Shown here piece by piece: positions 28,159 through 37,375 of a stretch of DNA of 64,000 nt. The notes under the pieces are model-generated. The model was not told where the DNA came from, ran no database searches, and saw nothing but the letters and a program-made list of their open reading frames with translations. The stretch is from Micromonospora terminaliae. Its GTDB lineage: Bacteria > Actinomycetota > Actinomycetes > Mycobacteriales > Micromonosporaceae. Positions within the stretch are counted from its first letter, which is position 1. Every line of letters starts with the position of its first letter. A program made the position numbers and the translations under genes. Location: positions 744,001 through 808,000 of the forward strand of contig NZ_CP045309.1 in assembly GCF_009671205.1 (NCBI RefSeq). Direction: 5' to 3'.

Positions 28159-29073
28159 GTGACAGCGCGGGGCTGGTATCTGGCGGGGGCGCCGTGGGAC
28201 TGCTCGGGGCTCGGCCGGGGTGAGCGGCTCGCGCCGGGCGCCCTACGGGCGGCGGGGCTGTCGGATCTCGTGCCCGACGACGCGGGGGACGCCCCGATCG
28301 TCGTCGACGACGACCGGCGCGACGACGCCACGGGCGTACGCGGGCTGGAACAGACCGCCCGGGCCGCGCGGGTCCTGGCCGACTGGCTCGACGCCGCCGC
28401 CCGGCGCCGGCCCGGCCGCCGGCCGCTCGTGCTCGGCGGCGACTGCAGCCTGCTGCTCGGTGTCCTGCCCTGGCTGCGGCGGAGCCGGGACCGCGTGGGG
28501 CTCTGGTTCGTCGACGGGCACCCGGACTACCTCGACGGTCCCTCGTCGCCGACGGGGGAGACGGCCGACATGGACCTGGCCCTCCTCACCGGCTCCGGGC
28601 CCGAGCGGCTCACGGCGCCGGCCGGGTCGACCGCGCCGCTCGTCGCGCCCGCCGACGTGGTGCTGGTCGGCCACCGTACCCGCGACCTCGACCCGGAGGC
28701 CGCGGCGGAGGTGGCCCGGTTGCCCGACAGCATCCGGCGCATCGATGCTCCCGCTGTCGTCGACGCGCCACGCCGCTGCGGCGAGCGCGCCGCGGCCCTG
28801 CTCGCCGGTGTCGACGGGGGTGTCTGGCTGCATGTCGACTGCGACGTGCTCGACCCGGGGGCCATGCCGGCCGTCAGCTATCCGGAACCCGGCGGGCCGA
28901 CGGCCGGGCAGGTGGCCGACCTGCTGGCGCCGCTCGTCGCCGCGCCCCGGCTGCTCGGCATGAGCATCGCCGACTTCCGGCCCGACCTGGATCCGGACGG
29001 CACCCACGCGGCGACCCTGGTCGAACTGTTGCGCCGGCTCCTGCCCGCCGCCCATTCACCGCGCGGCGAATAA
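28159..29073 (+). CDS. Arginase/agmatinase-fold protein
   Basis: A 304-residue member of the ureohydrolase superfamily. Metal-site motifs are recognisable: GGDCS (usual GGDHS), DGHPD (usual DAHxD) and HVDCDVLDPG (usual SxDxDxxDP). The first-motif His that binds one manganese is Cys here, so metal loading or substrate may differ from classical arginase. The GTG at 28159 is the chosen start; an ATG at 28151 is in another frame. It could hydrolyse a guanidino compound such as arginine, agmatine or formiminoglutamate, but specificity is unresolved. It is a single gene, divergent from the dehydrogenase. Confidence 0.75.
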   Translation: MTARGWYLAGAPWDCSGLGRGERLAPGALRAAGLSDLVPDDAGDAPIVVDDDRRDDATGVRGLEQTARAARVLADWLDAAARRRPGRRPLVLGGDCSLLLGVLPWLRRSRDRVGLWFVDGHPDYLDGPSSPTGETADMDLALLTGSGPERLTAPAGSTAPLVAPADVVLVGHRTRDLDPEAAAEVARLPDSIRRIDAPAVVDAPRRCGERAAALLAGVDGGVWLHVDCDVLDPGAMPAVSYPEPGGPTAGQVADLLAPLVAAPRLLGMSIADFRPDLDPDGTHAATLVELLRRLLPAAHSPRGE

Positions 29074-29174
29074 TGGCCGGACCCGTTTGTCGTCAGTTCG
29101 GGATAAGGTCGTTCAGGCTGCTCGTGGCCGTGTTCGGAGCGCAACGGGCAGCTCGCAATTTGCAGACGGCCGAG

Positions 29175-29219
29175 GCATTAGCAGGGCTCCGCTAATGCAA
29201 TTCCCAAGGGAATTGCATT
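29175..29219 (+). promoter_or_regulatory. Two overlapping inverted repeats upstream of the P450 gene
   Basis: GCATTAGC (29175–29182) pairs with GCTAATGC (29191–29198) across 8 bases. AATGCAATTCCC (29194–29205) pairs perfectly with GGGAATTGCATT (29208–29219) across AA. The repeats share 29194–29198, so as RNA the two hairpins exclude each other. As DNA the region is an AT-rich cluster of GCATT/AATGC half-sites, a plausible operator. It lies about 95 bp before the P450 start. Confidence 0.6.
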
Positions 29220-29312
29220 GATGTCGACAAATCTTGACTTGATTCGCGGAATGGCGCACGGTGAAAGGTGCCGGCACCGACGGGTCGCCGGGTCGCCATT
29301 CAGGAGGCGGTC

Positions 29313-30575
29313 ATGCGGTGGAATCCGTTCGCCGGCGCGTACCTCGCCGATCCGGCACAGGTGTGGCGCGGGCTCCTCGAATCCCCGGGCGGGGTGCACC
29401 ACGACGAGGCCCTGGGGCTCTGGCTGATCACCCGGCACGCCGACGTGCGCCGGGCGCTCGGCGACACCGGGAGCTTCCGCAACGCCCTCACCCTCGCGCC
29501 GGTCTACGAAGTCTGCCCGGAGGCGCTGGCCGTCATCATGCAGATCGACGCCCCGCCCACCACGGCCGCGGCCGACCCGCCGGTGCATCCGCGCACTCGC
29601 CGGGCGCTGCGGGCCACCTTCGCCAACACCGCCGACCGGGTCGAGCAGCGGTACGGCGCGCTCGTCCGGCGGCGGGTCGACGAACTCGTCGCCCGCCTCC
29701 TCGCGCGCGCCGGCCAGCAGGTCGACCTCGTCGCGGAGTTCACCACCGAACTGCCCCTCCTGGTGCTGCTCGACCTGCTCGGCGTGCCCGAGCGGGACAT
29801 CGCCCGCGTCCGGGCCTGGGCCGACGGGCAGATCGCCCTGGTGTGGGGGCGGCCCGAGCCGGCCGAACAGGTCCGCCTCGCCCAGGGCCTGCTGGAGTTC
29901 TGGCGCTACTGCCAGGCGCTCGTGCGCGACCGGCTCGACGGCGGCGGTCACGGCGACGGCTACGTGGACCAGTTGATCGCGTACCGGAACGGCGACGACG
30001 ACGTGCTCACGGTCGCCGAGGTGTCGAGCATCGTGTTCAACCTGCTCGTGGCCGGGCACGAGACCACCGCCGGCCTGCTCGCCCACGCACTGGACCAGGC
30101 GCTCACCGACCCCGGCCGGTGGCGGGCGATCGCCGCCGAGTCGCACCGCGTGCCCGCGTTCCTCACCGAGACCCTGCGCTTCGCGCCCGCCATCGACGGT
30201 TGGCTGCGGGTGACCAGCCGCCCGGTAACGCTGGACGGCGTCACCATCCCGGCCGGGGCGCGCTGCCTGCTGCTCATCGGCGCGGCGAACCGGGACCCGG
30301 CGGTGTTCGCCCACCCCGACCGGTTCGACCCGCGGCGGGCCGACGCGAACGACCACCTCTCCTTCGGGCACGGGCCGCACTTCTGCATCGGGGCCGCCCT
30401 GGCGCGGCTGGAGGCCGGGACGGCCCTCACCCGGCTCGCCGCGGCCGTGCCCGGGCTGCGGCTGGCCCCCGGGCATCGCCGGTCGTACCAGCCGAACGTG
30501 GCATTCCGCGCGCACCGGGGCCTGCCGGTCGTGGTCGACACGGCAGCGCCGGCCGTCCGGCGGGCGGCGGCCTGA
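29313..30575 (+). CDS. Cytochrome P450
   Basis: A 420-residue bacterial class I P450. The heme-thiolate loop FGHGPHFCIG places the axial Cys at 358. The I-helix reads AGHETT, with the conserved acid/alcohol pair for oxygen activation, and the K-helix ExxR is ETLR. The ATG at 29313 has AGGAGG five bases upstream. No ferredoxin or reductase gene is adjacent, so electrons must come from partners encoded elsewhere. The reaction is a monooxygenation of an unknown substrate; a role in modifying the nearby peptide-polyketide is possible but unsupported by operon structure, as the gene is on the other strand about 7 kb from the synthetases. Confidence 0.95.
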   Translation: MRWNPFAGAYLADPAQVWRGLLESPGGVHHDEALGLWLITRHADVRRALGDTGSFRNALTLAPVYEVCPEALAVIMQIDAPPTTAAADPPVHPRTRRALRATFANTADRVEQRYGALVRRRVDELVARLLARAGQQVDLVAEFTTELPLLVLLDLLGVPERDIARVRAWADGQIALVWGRPEPAEQVRLAQGLLEFWRYCQALVRDRLDGGGHGDGYVDQLIAYRNGDDDVLTVAEVSSIVFNLLVAGHETTAGLLAHALDQALTDPGRWRAIAAESHRVPAFLTETLRFAPAIDGWLRVTSRPVTLDGVTIPAGARCLLLIGAANRDPAVFAHPDRFDPRRADANDHLSFGHGPHFCIGAALARLEAGTALTRLAAAVPGLRLAPGHRRSYQPNVAFRAHRGLPVVVDTAAPAVRRAAA

Positions 30576-30740
30576 CCCGCGGGGCCGTGCCCGGCGCCGA
30601 CCTGCACGCGCGGTTACGGAGCGGAGTCATGTCTTCACACCCGTCGGTCGATGGGTTAAGAATTGTCCACTGCGAACGCCCAGTCATCACCCCGCCCCGA
30701 TCTCATGCCGACGCCGGCCCGGCGTCGCGAAGGTGAGCAC

Positions 30741-31193
30741 ATGGATCGCACGCCCCCGTCGAGCGCCGCTCACTCCGCCGCCAGTCATCGCTTCCGCGCA
30801 GAGCTCCGCCGGTGGCGGATGCGACAGGGGCTGACCCAGCGGGCGCTGGCGGAGCGGGTGCGGTTCAGCCGGGAGACGGTCGCCGCCGTCGAGTCCGGCC
30901 GCCGGTTCGGCAGCCAGGAGTTCGCCGTCCGGTGTGACGAGGTGCTCGGCACCGGTGGGCGACTGGCGGCGTTGTGGCCCCAGGTCGCGGCGGAGCAGTT
31001 GGCCGCGGACGGCCGGCGCGGGCCCCGGTTCGGCGAGGTGGCGCGGCTGGAGGGTCCGCCGGCCCCGCGACGGGACGCGCGCGACCCGGAGGCGGTGGTG
31101 GCGGCCATCGACGAGCTGCGGGAGCTGATCGGGCAGGTGCTCGGCCAGCCGGAGGCCGACGGCCCGCCGCCCGCGCCGCCCGCGCGGCGCTGA
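30741..31193 (+). CDS. XRE-type helix-turn-helix regulator
   Basis: A 150-residue protein. Residues of about 18–80 form an XRE helix-turn-helix: MRQGLTQRALAERVRFSRET is followed by VAAVESGRRFG, the usual recognition-helix region. The remaining C-terminal part is polar and acidic, with a helical stretch (AVVAAIDELRELIGQVLG) and a Pro-rich tail; the DUF5753 sensor domain often found in actinobacterial XRE proteins is absent. The start ATG 30741 is preceded by AAGGTGAG. It sits 165 bp after the P450 and may control it or the following sensor operon; the target is unknown. Confidence 0.85.
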   Translation: MDRTPPSSAAHSAASHRFRAELRRWRMRQGLTQRALAERVRFSRETVAAVESGRRFGSQEFAVRCDEVLGTGGRLAALWPQVAAEQLAADGRRGPRFGEVARLEGPPAPRRDARDPEAVVAAIDELRELIGQVLGQPEADGPPPAPPARR

Positions 31194-31241
31194 CGCCCGG
31201 AAGGGGCCGGGTCGCCCGCGCCGCCGGCGCTGCCATTTCTG

Positions 31242-31272
31242 GGTACAGATGCTGGTACGGGCTGTTTGTACC
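31242..31272 (+). promoter_or_regulatory. GGTAC-containing inverted repeat upstream of the sensor-transporter operon
   Basis: GGTACA (31242–31247) and TGTACC (31267–31272) form an inverted repeat around a third GGTAC near 31254. The spacing of about 12–13 bases puts the copies roughly on one face of the helix. It lies about 100 bp before the kinase start, so an operator is possible. Confidence 0.35.
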
Positions 31273-31370
31273 ACCGTCAGGTCTGGCCTCAGCGCACGGC
31301 TTCCGGCGCAATGAAACGTGCAATCCGCAAATGCAGATCGACCGTTGTTGATGAGTGCGGGGAGTCAGCC

Positions 31371-33812
31371 TTGGCGTCGAGCACGAGGTCCCACGCGGCC
31401 CGACCCTACCCGACCCGCCGCCGCGGCTGGAAGATTGCCGCCCGGATGCGCCTCATCGTCGCGGCCCCGCTGGTGGCCGTGCTGGGCTTCGCCGGCCTGG
31501 CCCTGACCGAGAGCGCCCGCCAGACCACCCGCGCCAGCGACCTCGGCCTCCTGGCCCAGCTCGGCGCCGAGGCGGGCGACCTGGCCCACCGGCTGCAGAA
31601 CGAGCGCATCGTCGCCGCCGACCTGCTCACCCGGGGCGCGCCGGAGCAGCAGGACGCCTTCGCCGACGCCACCACGGCCACCGACGCCGCCGTCGTCCAC
31701 TACCGCCGGCAGCGCGCGAAGCTGCCCGGCTCCGCCACCGACCAGGCCGTCCTGCCGCGCATCGACGGGGGGCTGGCCGGCCTGCCGCCGCTGCGCGCCC
31801 AGGTGCGTACGGCCGAGCGCGCCTCGGTGTCGGCCATGACCTTCAGCTACCGGATCGTCATCGCCGACCTGCTCAGCCTGCGCGAGAGCATCACCGTCGG
31901 CGTGGTCAACGCCCGGATCGCGGACGGCATCCGGGCCTCCGCGGCGCTGTCCAAGGTGGCCGAGGCGATCGGCCAGCAGCAGGTCGCCGTCCTGCGCGCG
32001 ATTGCGGCCGGCCAGCTGACCCCCGCCATGCAACAGGACATCACCGCCGCCCGGACCGGTTTCACCGAGCAGGGCCTCGCCTTCCTGGCCCTCGCCCGGC
32101 CCGCCTGGCGGGGCTGGTGGGAGCAGGCCGCCAGCGGCGAGAGCGCGCTGCTGCTGCAACGGATGCAGGACCAGGTGTCCCGCAGCGTCGCGGGCAGTCC
32201 GCTGGAGCTCGACCTCGACACCTGGGTCGCCGCCACCCGGCAGTGGTCCGTGCGCCTGGCCGAGCTGCGCCAACGGGTCGACGCCGTGGTGCTCGACGAC
32301 GTCCGCACCGCCCACGCCGACCAGCGGCAGCGCGGCGTGGTGGAGGCGGCGGCCGTGGTGGTGGCCCTGGTGCTCACCACCCTGGTCGCCTGGGCGGTGG
32401 CCCGGCAGATCACCCGGCGGCTGCGCCGGCTGCGCGACGCGGCCAACGCGGTCGCGTTCGAGCGGCTGCCGCAGGTGGTGGCCCGGCTCGAACAGCCGGA
32501 GAGCACGTCCGTGGACCCCGACGAGCTGGCCCGGCGGCAGGCCGGCGACGCGCTGGAGCCGTTCAGCGATGACGAGATCGGCGAGGTGGGCCAGGCCTTC
32601 ACCGCGGTGCACCGGGCGGCGGTGCGGACGGCCGCCGAGCAGGCGGTGATGCGGGCCAACACCGCCCAGATCTTCATCCACCTGAGCCGGCGGGAGCAGC
32701 GCCTCGTCGACGCGGTGCTGGCCCAGGTCGACCGGGTCGAGAAGGACGAGACCGACCCGGACCGGCTGCACCAGCTCTACACGCTCGACAACCTGGCCAC
32801 CCGGATGGGGCGGATCAACGCCAGCCTGCTGGTGCTCGGCGGCGTCGGCGTCGGGCGCGTACGCCACCACGACGTGCCGCTGCAACAGGTGCTCCAGGCC
32901 GCGCAGAGCCAGATCGAGCACTACGCCCGGATTCGTCTCGGGCTGATCGACGGCGACGTCGCCGTGGGCGCCGAGTCCGTCGACGAGGTCGTGCACCTGT
33001 TGGCCGAGCTCATGGAGAACGCCACCGGCTACTCGCCGCCGGGCACCGAGACCTGGGTGACCGGCCGTAGCCTGGGCGACCGGGTGATCGTCCAGATCAG
33101 CGACGAGGGTGTCGGCCTGTCCCCGCAACGCCGCCAGCAGCTCAACGACCTGCTCGTCCGCCCGCCCGCCATCGACGTGGCCTCCGTGCGGGCCATGGGT
33201 CTGGTCGTGGTGGGGCAGCTCGCCAAGCGGCTCGACGTGGCCGTGCAGCTCCGGCCCGGCCCGCGCCGCGGCACCATCGCCGAGGTGGCCCTTCCGGGGA
33301 CGATCATCCGGCCGCTGCCTCCGGAGGAGTTCCTGCTCACGCCCGGCCGGCCGTCCCGGCGGGCGGCGCGGACCGCCGTCGCGCCGCCCTACCGGACGGC
33401 GCCGGAGCCGTGGGCCGGCCGTCCACCCGCCGACCCGGCGCTGCCCGTCGCGCCCGTCTTCCAGCCCGCCCGCGCACCGGACCGGGGCGCTGTGCCCGCC
33501 GAGGAACTCGTCATCTACCACCAGGTCAACCACTGGTTCCAGGCCGACCGTCCGGGCGGCGCGAACGGCACACCGTGGGCCGGCCCCGCCGACGACGCCT
33601 GGCTCACGGCGGCCCGGGTCGACTCGCCCGAGGTCGCCGGCACCACCACCTCCGGCCTGCCGAAGCGGCAGCCGCAGCAGCACCTGGTGCCGGGCGGCGT
33701 CACGGTGCCGCGGCAGCGCTCCGAGCACCGCGACCCGGCGCGGGTGGCCACCGCGATGGCCGCGTACGCCCGGGGGGTCGCCGCCCGCCGGCCCAATCTG
33801 ATCAACAACTGA
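31371..33812 (+). CDS. NIT-domain sensor kinase of the conservon (CvnA) type
   Basis: An 813-residue membrane sensor. A transmembrane helix near the N-terminus ([20 protein letters not shown]) and a second about residue 325–345 ([16 protein letters not shown]) bracket an extracytoplasmic NIT-type sensing region. A HAMP-like linker follows, then a kinase core with [14 protein letters not shown] (N-box), DEGVGL (G-box) and AMGLVVV. No standard H-box was found near [10 protein letters not shown], as is usual for this family. A long Pro-rich tail ends the protein. The preferred start is TTG 31371, six bases after GGGGAG; an ATG at 31314 would add 19 residues. It is followed by a roadblock protein, the usual CvnA-CvnB order, and by an ABC importer. 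It probably senses an external ligand. Confidence 0.85.
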   Translation: MASSTRSHAARPYPTRRRGWKIAARMRLIVAAPLVAVLGFAGLALTESARQTTRASDLGLLAQLGAEAGDLAHRLQNERIVAADLLTRGAPEQQDAFADATTATDAAVVHYRRQRAKLPGSATDQAVLPRIDGGLAGLPPLRAQVRTAERASVSAMTFSYRIVIADLLSLRESITVGVVNARIADGIRASAALSKVAEAIGQQQVAVLRAIAAGQLTPAMQQDITAARTGFTEQGLAFLALARPAWRGWWEQAASGESALLLQRMQDQVSRSVAGSPLELDLDTWVAATRQWSVRLAELRQRVDAVVLDDVRTAHADQRQRGVVEAAAVVVALVLTTLVAWAVARQITRRLRRLRDAANAVAFERLPQVVARLEQPESTSVDPDELARRQAGDALEPFSDDEIGEVGQAFTAVHRAAVRTAAEQAVMRANTAQIFIHLSRREQRLVDAVLAQVDRVEKDETDPDRLHQLYTLDNLATRMGRINASLLVLGGVGVGRVRHHDVPLQQVLQAAQSQIEHYARIRLGLIDGDVAVGAESVDEVVHLLAELMENATGYSPPGTETWVTGRSLGDRVIVQISDEGVGLSPQRRQQLNDLLVRPPAIDVASVRAMGLVVVGQLAKRLDVAVQLRPGPRRGTIAEVALPGTIIRPLPPEEFLLTPGRPSRRAARTAVAPPYRTAPEPWAGRPPADPALPVAPVFQPARAPDRGAVPAEELVIYHQVNHWFQADRPGGANGTPWAGPADDAWLTAARVDSPEVAGTTTSGLPKRQPQQHLVPGGVTVPRQRSEHRDPARVATAMAAYARGVAARRPNLINN

Positions 33813-33829
33813 TCCGACAGGGAGTGCAC

Positions 33830-34234
33830 GTGACCGACCACCAGGATCTCGGCTGGCTGCTGGACGCCTTCGCCGAGCGTGCGACCGAGGTCAGCCATGC
33901 CCTCGCCATCTCCAGCGACGGCCTCATGGTGGCCGCCACCCGGGGGCTCCCGCCCGACCGGGCCGACCAGCTGGCGGCCACCGGCAGCGGGCTGGTGAGC
34001 CTGCTCCGCGGCGCGGCGGCCTTCTTCGACGCCGGCGCGGTCCTCTCCAACGTCACCCAGCTCGAGGGCGGCTTCATGTTCTCCATGGCCTTCAACGACG
34101 GCGCCTCCCTGCTCGTGCTCGCCGAGCCGCTGTGCGACGTCGGCAAGGTCTCCTACGAGATGACCGAGCTGGCGAACCGCATCGGCGACGCCCTGACCCC
34201 CGCGGCCCGGGCGGCCCTGAGCCGCAGCCGCTGA
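33830..34234 (+). CDS. Roadblock/LC7 domain protein (CvnB-like)
   Basis: A 134-residue soluble protein of the roadblock/LC7 fold, recognisable from LGWLLDAFAERATEVSHAL followed by ISSDGLMVAATRGL and the FMFSMAFNDGASLLVLA strand pair. In conservons such proteins partner a sensor kinase and a Ras-like GTPase. Here the kinase is immediately upstream (17 bp gap) but the DUF742 and GTPase genes are missing, and an ABC importer follows instead. GTG 33830 follows AGGGAG by six bases. It probably relays the kinase state to an unseen GTPase or acts locally; the mechanism is not readable from sequence. Confidence 0.9.
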   Translation: MTDHQDLGWLLDAFAERATEVSHALAISSDGLMVAATRGLPPDRADQLAATGSGLVSLLRGAAAFFDAGAVLSNVTQLEGGFMFSMAFNDGASLLVLAEPLCDVGKVSYEMTELANRIGDALTPAARAALSRSR

Positions 34235-34284
34235 CCACCGGCGCCCCCACGCCGGAAACCCCACCCCCTCATTCAGGAGCACAC

Positions 34285-35478
34285 ATGTCCCTCACCAGGT
34301 CCCGGCGCCGTCGCGCCCGCACGGTGGCGCTGCTCGCCCTCGTCCTGCTCGCCGCACCCGCGTGCGCCGACGGCGAGGGCGGCGCCGGCCCCGGCGCACC
34401 CGTCAAGATCGGCCTGCTGGCGTCGCTGTCCGGCACGTACCAGGCGGTCGGCAAGGACATCCGTGACGGCTTCCAGCTCTACCTGTCCACCCACGACGGC
34501 AAACTCGGCGGCCGGGAGGTGGAACTCGTGGTCGCCGACGAGGGCAACGGCGCGGCGACCGCGGTGCCCGCCGCCACGAAGCTGCTCAAGCAGGACCGCG
34601 TGGTCGCGCTGACCGGCGTCGTCGGCGGCGGCTCGGTGGCCGCGGTCGCCCCGCTGCTCGCCGAGACGAAGGTGCCGTTCGTCGGCTCCAACGGCCGACC
34701 CGAGCTGAAGGACGTGTCCCGGGTCTGGCACACCTCCTACCTGTCCGACGAGCCGGGGGAGGCGATCGCCCAGCACGTGCGCGACGACGTCAAGGGCAGC
34801 GTCTACGCCATCGGCCCCGACTACCAGGGCGGCTGGGACGAGCTGCGCGGCTTCACCGAGGCCTTCGCCAAGGCCGGCGGCAAGCTGGCGAACCCCGACG
34901 GCAAGAGCACCTTCACCCCGTTCCCGGCGACCACCAACTTCACCCCGTACTTCGCGCGGATCAAGGCCTCCGGGGCGGACGCCGTCTACACGTTCTATGC
35001 CGGCAGCGCCGCCGTCGACTTCGTGAAGCAGTACGCCCAGTCGGAGGTGAAGGACCTGCCGCTCTACGCCGCCGGGTTCCTCACCGAGGGCGGCGTGCTC
35101 AACGCGCAAGGCGAGGCCGCCCGGGACATCTACTCCGTGCTCAACTACTCGCCCGACCTCGACAACGCGGAGAACCGCGCGTTCGTGGCCGCCTGGAAGG
35201 CCGAGCACGACGGCTCCCCGACGACCTACGCCATGGCCTCCTACGACGCGGCGGCCGTGCTCGACCGGGCCATCGCGGCGGCCGGGGACGACGCGACCGC
35301 GGAACGGGTCAACGCGGCCATCGGCCAGCTCGGCCAGATCGCGAGCCCGCGCGGCACCTGGCAGTTCTCGCCGACCACCCACGCGCCCGTGCAGAAGTGG
35401 TACCTGCGCCAGGTGCGCCAGGACGGCCGGGCGCTGTCCAACACCGTGGTGGGCGATCTCGCCACCGTCGGCGGGTGA
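34285..35478 (+). CDS. Branched-chain-amino-acid-type ABC transporter substrate-binding lipoprotein
   Basis: A 397-residue periplasmic-binding protein (Leu/Ile/Val-binding family). The signal peptide ends at a lipobox-like LAAPAC, with C27 as the likely lipidated residue. The mature start VKIGLLASLSGTYQAVGKD is typical of the family, as are the GVVGGGSVAAVAPL and VPFVGSNG segments. The ATG at 34285 has CAGGAG five bases upstream. It is followed by two permeases and two ATPases overlapping by 1–4 bp, so the complex is complete. The ligand could be a branched-chain amino acid, urea or another small compound; the binding pocket was not resolved. Placement right behind the sensor pair suggests a shared ligand or shared control. 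Confidence 0.9.
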   Translation: MSLTRSRRRRARTVALLALVLLAAPACADGEGGAGPGAPVKIGLLASLSGTYQAVGKDIRDGFQLYLSTHDGKLGGREVELVVADEGNGAATAVPAATKLLKQDRVVALTGVVGGGSVAAVAPLLAETKVPFVGSNGRPELKDVSRVWHTSYLSDEPGEAIAQHVRDDVKGSVYAIGPDYQGGWDELRGFTEAFAKAGGKLANPDGKSTFTPFPATTNFTPYFARIKASGADAVYTFYAGSAAVDFVKQYAQSEVKDLPLYAAGFLTEGGVLNAQGEAARDIYSVLNYSPDLDNAENRAFVAAWKAEHDGSPTTYAMASYDAAAVLDRAIAAAGDDATAERVNAAIGQLGQIASPRGTWQFSPTTHAPVQKWYLRQVRQDGRALSNTVVGDLATVGG

Positions 35479-36368
35479 CCGCGGTGGCCGCCGGCATCCG
35501 GTTCGACCCGTACGTCGTCCCCGCCCTGGACGGGGTCGCCTACGGGCTGCTGGTCTTCGTCGCCGCCGCGGGCCTGGTGCTCTGCTTCGGCGTGGCCGGC
35601 ATCCTGAACCTGGCGCACGGCACCCTGTACGCGATCGGCGGCTACACGGCGGCCGCGCTGCTGGACGGCGGCTGGCCGAGCCTGGCCCTCGCGCTGGCCG
35701 TCGGGGTGGTCGCCGCCACCGCTTCCGGCGCGCTGGTCGCCGGACTGCTCACCCGGGTCGCCGCGCGCGGCCACCTCACCCAGGCGCTGCTGACCTTCGG
35801 GGTGGCGCTGGCCGGCGGGAGCCTCCTCGTGGGCGCGTTCGGGCCGGACGACCCGCCGGTGCGGGTCCCCGCCGCGCTGGACGGGTCGGTGGCGGTGGCC
35901 GGCCACCGCTACGCGGCGTACCGGCTGGTTTTCATCGTGGTGGCCGCGCTGCTCGCCGGCCTGCTCCACGTCGTGGTGCGGCGAACCCGGGCCGGGATGC
36001 TGGTCCGCGCGGCCGTCGACGACGCCGAGATGGTCGCCGTCCTCGGGGTGAGCCCGGCCCGGATCCGGGTCGGCGTGCTGGCGGCCGCCGGGGCGCTGGC
36101 CGGCGCCGCGGGCGTGCTCGGCGCGCCGATCATCGGCCCCGGGCCGGACACGGCCGACGCCGTGCTGCTGCTGTCCCTGGTGGTCGTCGTCCTCGGCGGC
36201 CTCGGCTCGATGACCGGCACGCTGCTCGCCGCACTGGCCGTCGGGCAGATCCAGACCCTGGGCGTCGCGCTCGCCCCGTCGGCCGCGCCGTTCCTGCTCT
36301 TCGCCGCCATGGCCCTGGTGCTCGCGGTGCGGGCACGCGGCCTGGCCACGGTCCGGAGCGCGACGTGA
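35475..36368 (+). CDS. ABC transporter permease, LivH-like
   Basis: A 297-residue inner-membrane permease with about eight hydrophobic helices. GVAGILNLAHGTLYAIGGYTA near the N-terminus is the LivH/UrtB family signature, and the ATPase-contact loop lies around DDAEMVAVLGVSP. GTG 35475 overlaps the stop of the binding-protein gene (GTGA); GTG 35484 is an alternative start. It forms the translocation channel with the next gene product. Confidence 0.9.
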   Translation: MTAVAAGIRFDPYVVPALDGVAYGLLVFVAAAGLVLCFGVAGILNLAHGTLYAIGGYTAAALLDGGWPSLALALAVGVVAATASGALVAGLLTRVAARGHLTQALLTFGVALAGGSLLVGAFGPDDPPVRVPAALDGSVAVAGHRYAAYRLVFIVVAALLAGLLHVVVRRTRAGMLVRAAVDDAEMVAVLGVSPARIRVGVLAAAGALAGAAGVLGAPIIGPGPDTADAVLLLSLVVVVLGGLGSMTGTLLAALAVGQIQTLGVALAPSAAPFLLFAAMALVLAVRARGLATVRSAT

Positions 36369-37375
36369 GGCAGGGAGCCGTCCGTGCGCTGCGCCGCGGT
36401 GTCGCCGCGGTGGTGGTGGCCGCCCTGGTGCTGGCGCCGTGGACGGTCGACGACTACACCGTGGCACTGCTCGCCCGCACCCTGGCGCTCGGCCTCGTGG
36501 CGGTGAGCGTCGCGCTGCTCACGGGCGTCGCCGGGCTGCCCACCCTCGGGCAGACCGCGCCGTACGCGGCGGGCGCCTACGCCAGCGCGGTCGTGGGCAG
36601 CCACCTGTCCGACGTCGGCCTCGTGCACCTGGGTGTGGCGGCGGCGGCCGGAGCGGCGCTGGCTGCCGTGACCGTGCCGCTGGTGGTCTCCGCGCGCGGC
36701 GTGGCGCTCCTGATGATCACCCTGGCGGTCGGCGAGCTCGCGGTGACCGTCGTCGGGCGCTGGCGGTCGGTGACCGGCGGCACCGACGGGCTGGCCGGCG
36801 TCGCCGCGTCCCGTCCACTGTGGGGCATGCCGCTGCTCGGCACCGACCGGGCGCGTTACCTCTACACCCTCGTGGTCGTCGCGGTCCTGGTCAGCGTGGT
36901 GCTGCTGGTCCTGCGAACCCGGGCCGGGCTGCTGTTGCGGGCCGGCCGGGACGACGAGGCGCGGCTGCGGGCCAGCGGCCACCGGGCGCCGGTGCACGTC
37001 GCCGGCGTGCACGTCGCGGCCGGGGCGGTCGCGGGCGCCGCGGGTTCCCTGCTGGTGGTCGCCCAGCAGTTCGTCTCGCCGGCCGACTTCGGCTTCGACA
37101 CCTCCGCCCTGCTCCTGCTCGGCGTGGTGATCGGCGGCACGGCCTCGGTGGGCGGGGCGCTGGCCGGCGCCGCGCTCGTCGTGGCCGCCCGGGACTGGCT
37201 GTTCGGCGTCCTACCCGGGCAGGCGCCGCTGGTGCTCGGGCTGGCCTTCGTGGCCGCCGCATACCTGCTCCCCGACGGCGGGCGCCGGCCGGCGGTACGC
37301 GGCCGGCTGGTCCCGGCCGTCCCGGCCCGCCGGCCCGCCCCGGACCGCCCGGCGCCGACGGGAGTACGCGCATGA
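36365..37375 (+). CDS. ABC transporter permease, LivM-like
   Basis: A 336-residue permease, the second channel half. LLTGVAGLPTLGQTAPYAAGAYA is the LivM counterpart of the LivH signature, and VIGGTASVGGALAGA occurs near the C-terminus as usual. The start GTG at 36365 overlaps the previous stop (GTGA) and the stop overlaps the next ATG (ATGA). The C-terminal tail is Pro/Arg-rich. Confidence 0.9.
   Translation: MRQGAVRALRRGVAAVVVAALVLAPWTVDDYTVALLARTLALGLVAVSVALLTGVAGLPTLGQTAPYAAGAYASAVVGSHLSDVGLVHLGVAAAAGAALAAVTVPLVVSARGVALLMITLAVGELAVTVVGRWRSVTGGTDGLAGVAASRPLWGMPLLGTDRARYLYTLVVVAVLVSVVLLVLRTRAGLLLRAGRDDEARLRASGHRAPVHVAGVHVAAGAVAGAAGSLLVVAQQFVSPADFGFDTSALLLLGVVIGGTASVGGALAGAALVVAARDWLFGVLPGQAPLVLGLAFVAAAYLLPDGGRRPAVRGRLVPAVPARRPAPDRPAPTGVRA

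Noticed and set aside
29313..30575. P450 as a proven member of the left-hand cluster
   Set aside because: It is on the opposite strand, about 7 kb away, with unrelated genes between; no evidence of co-regulation was seen.
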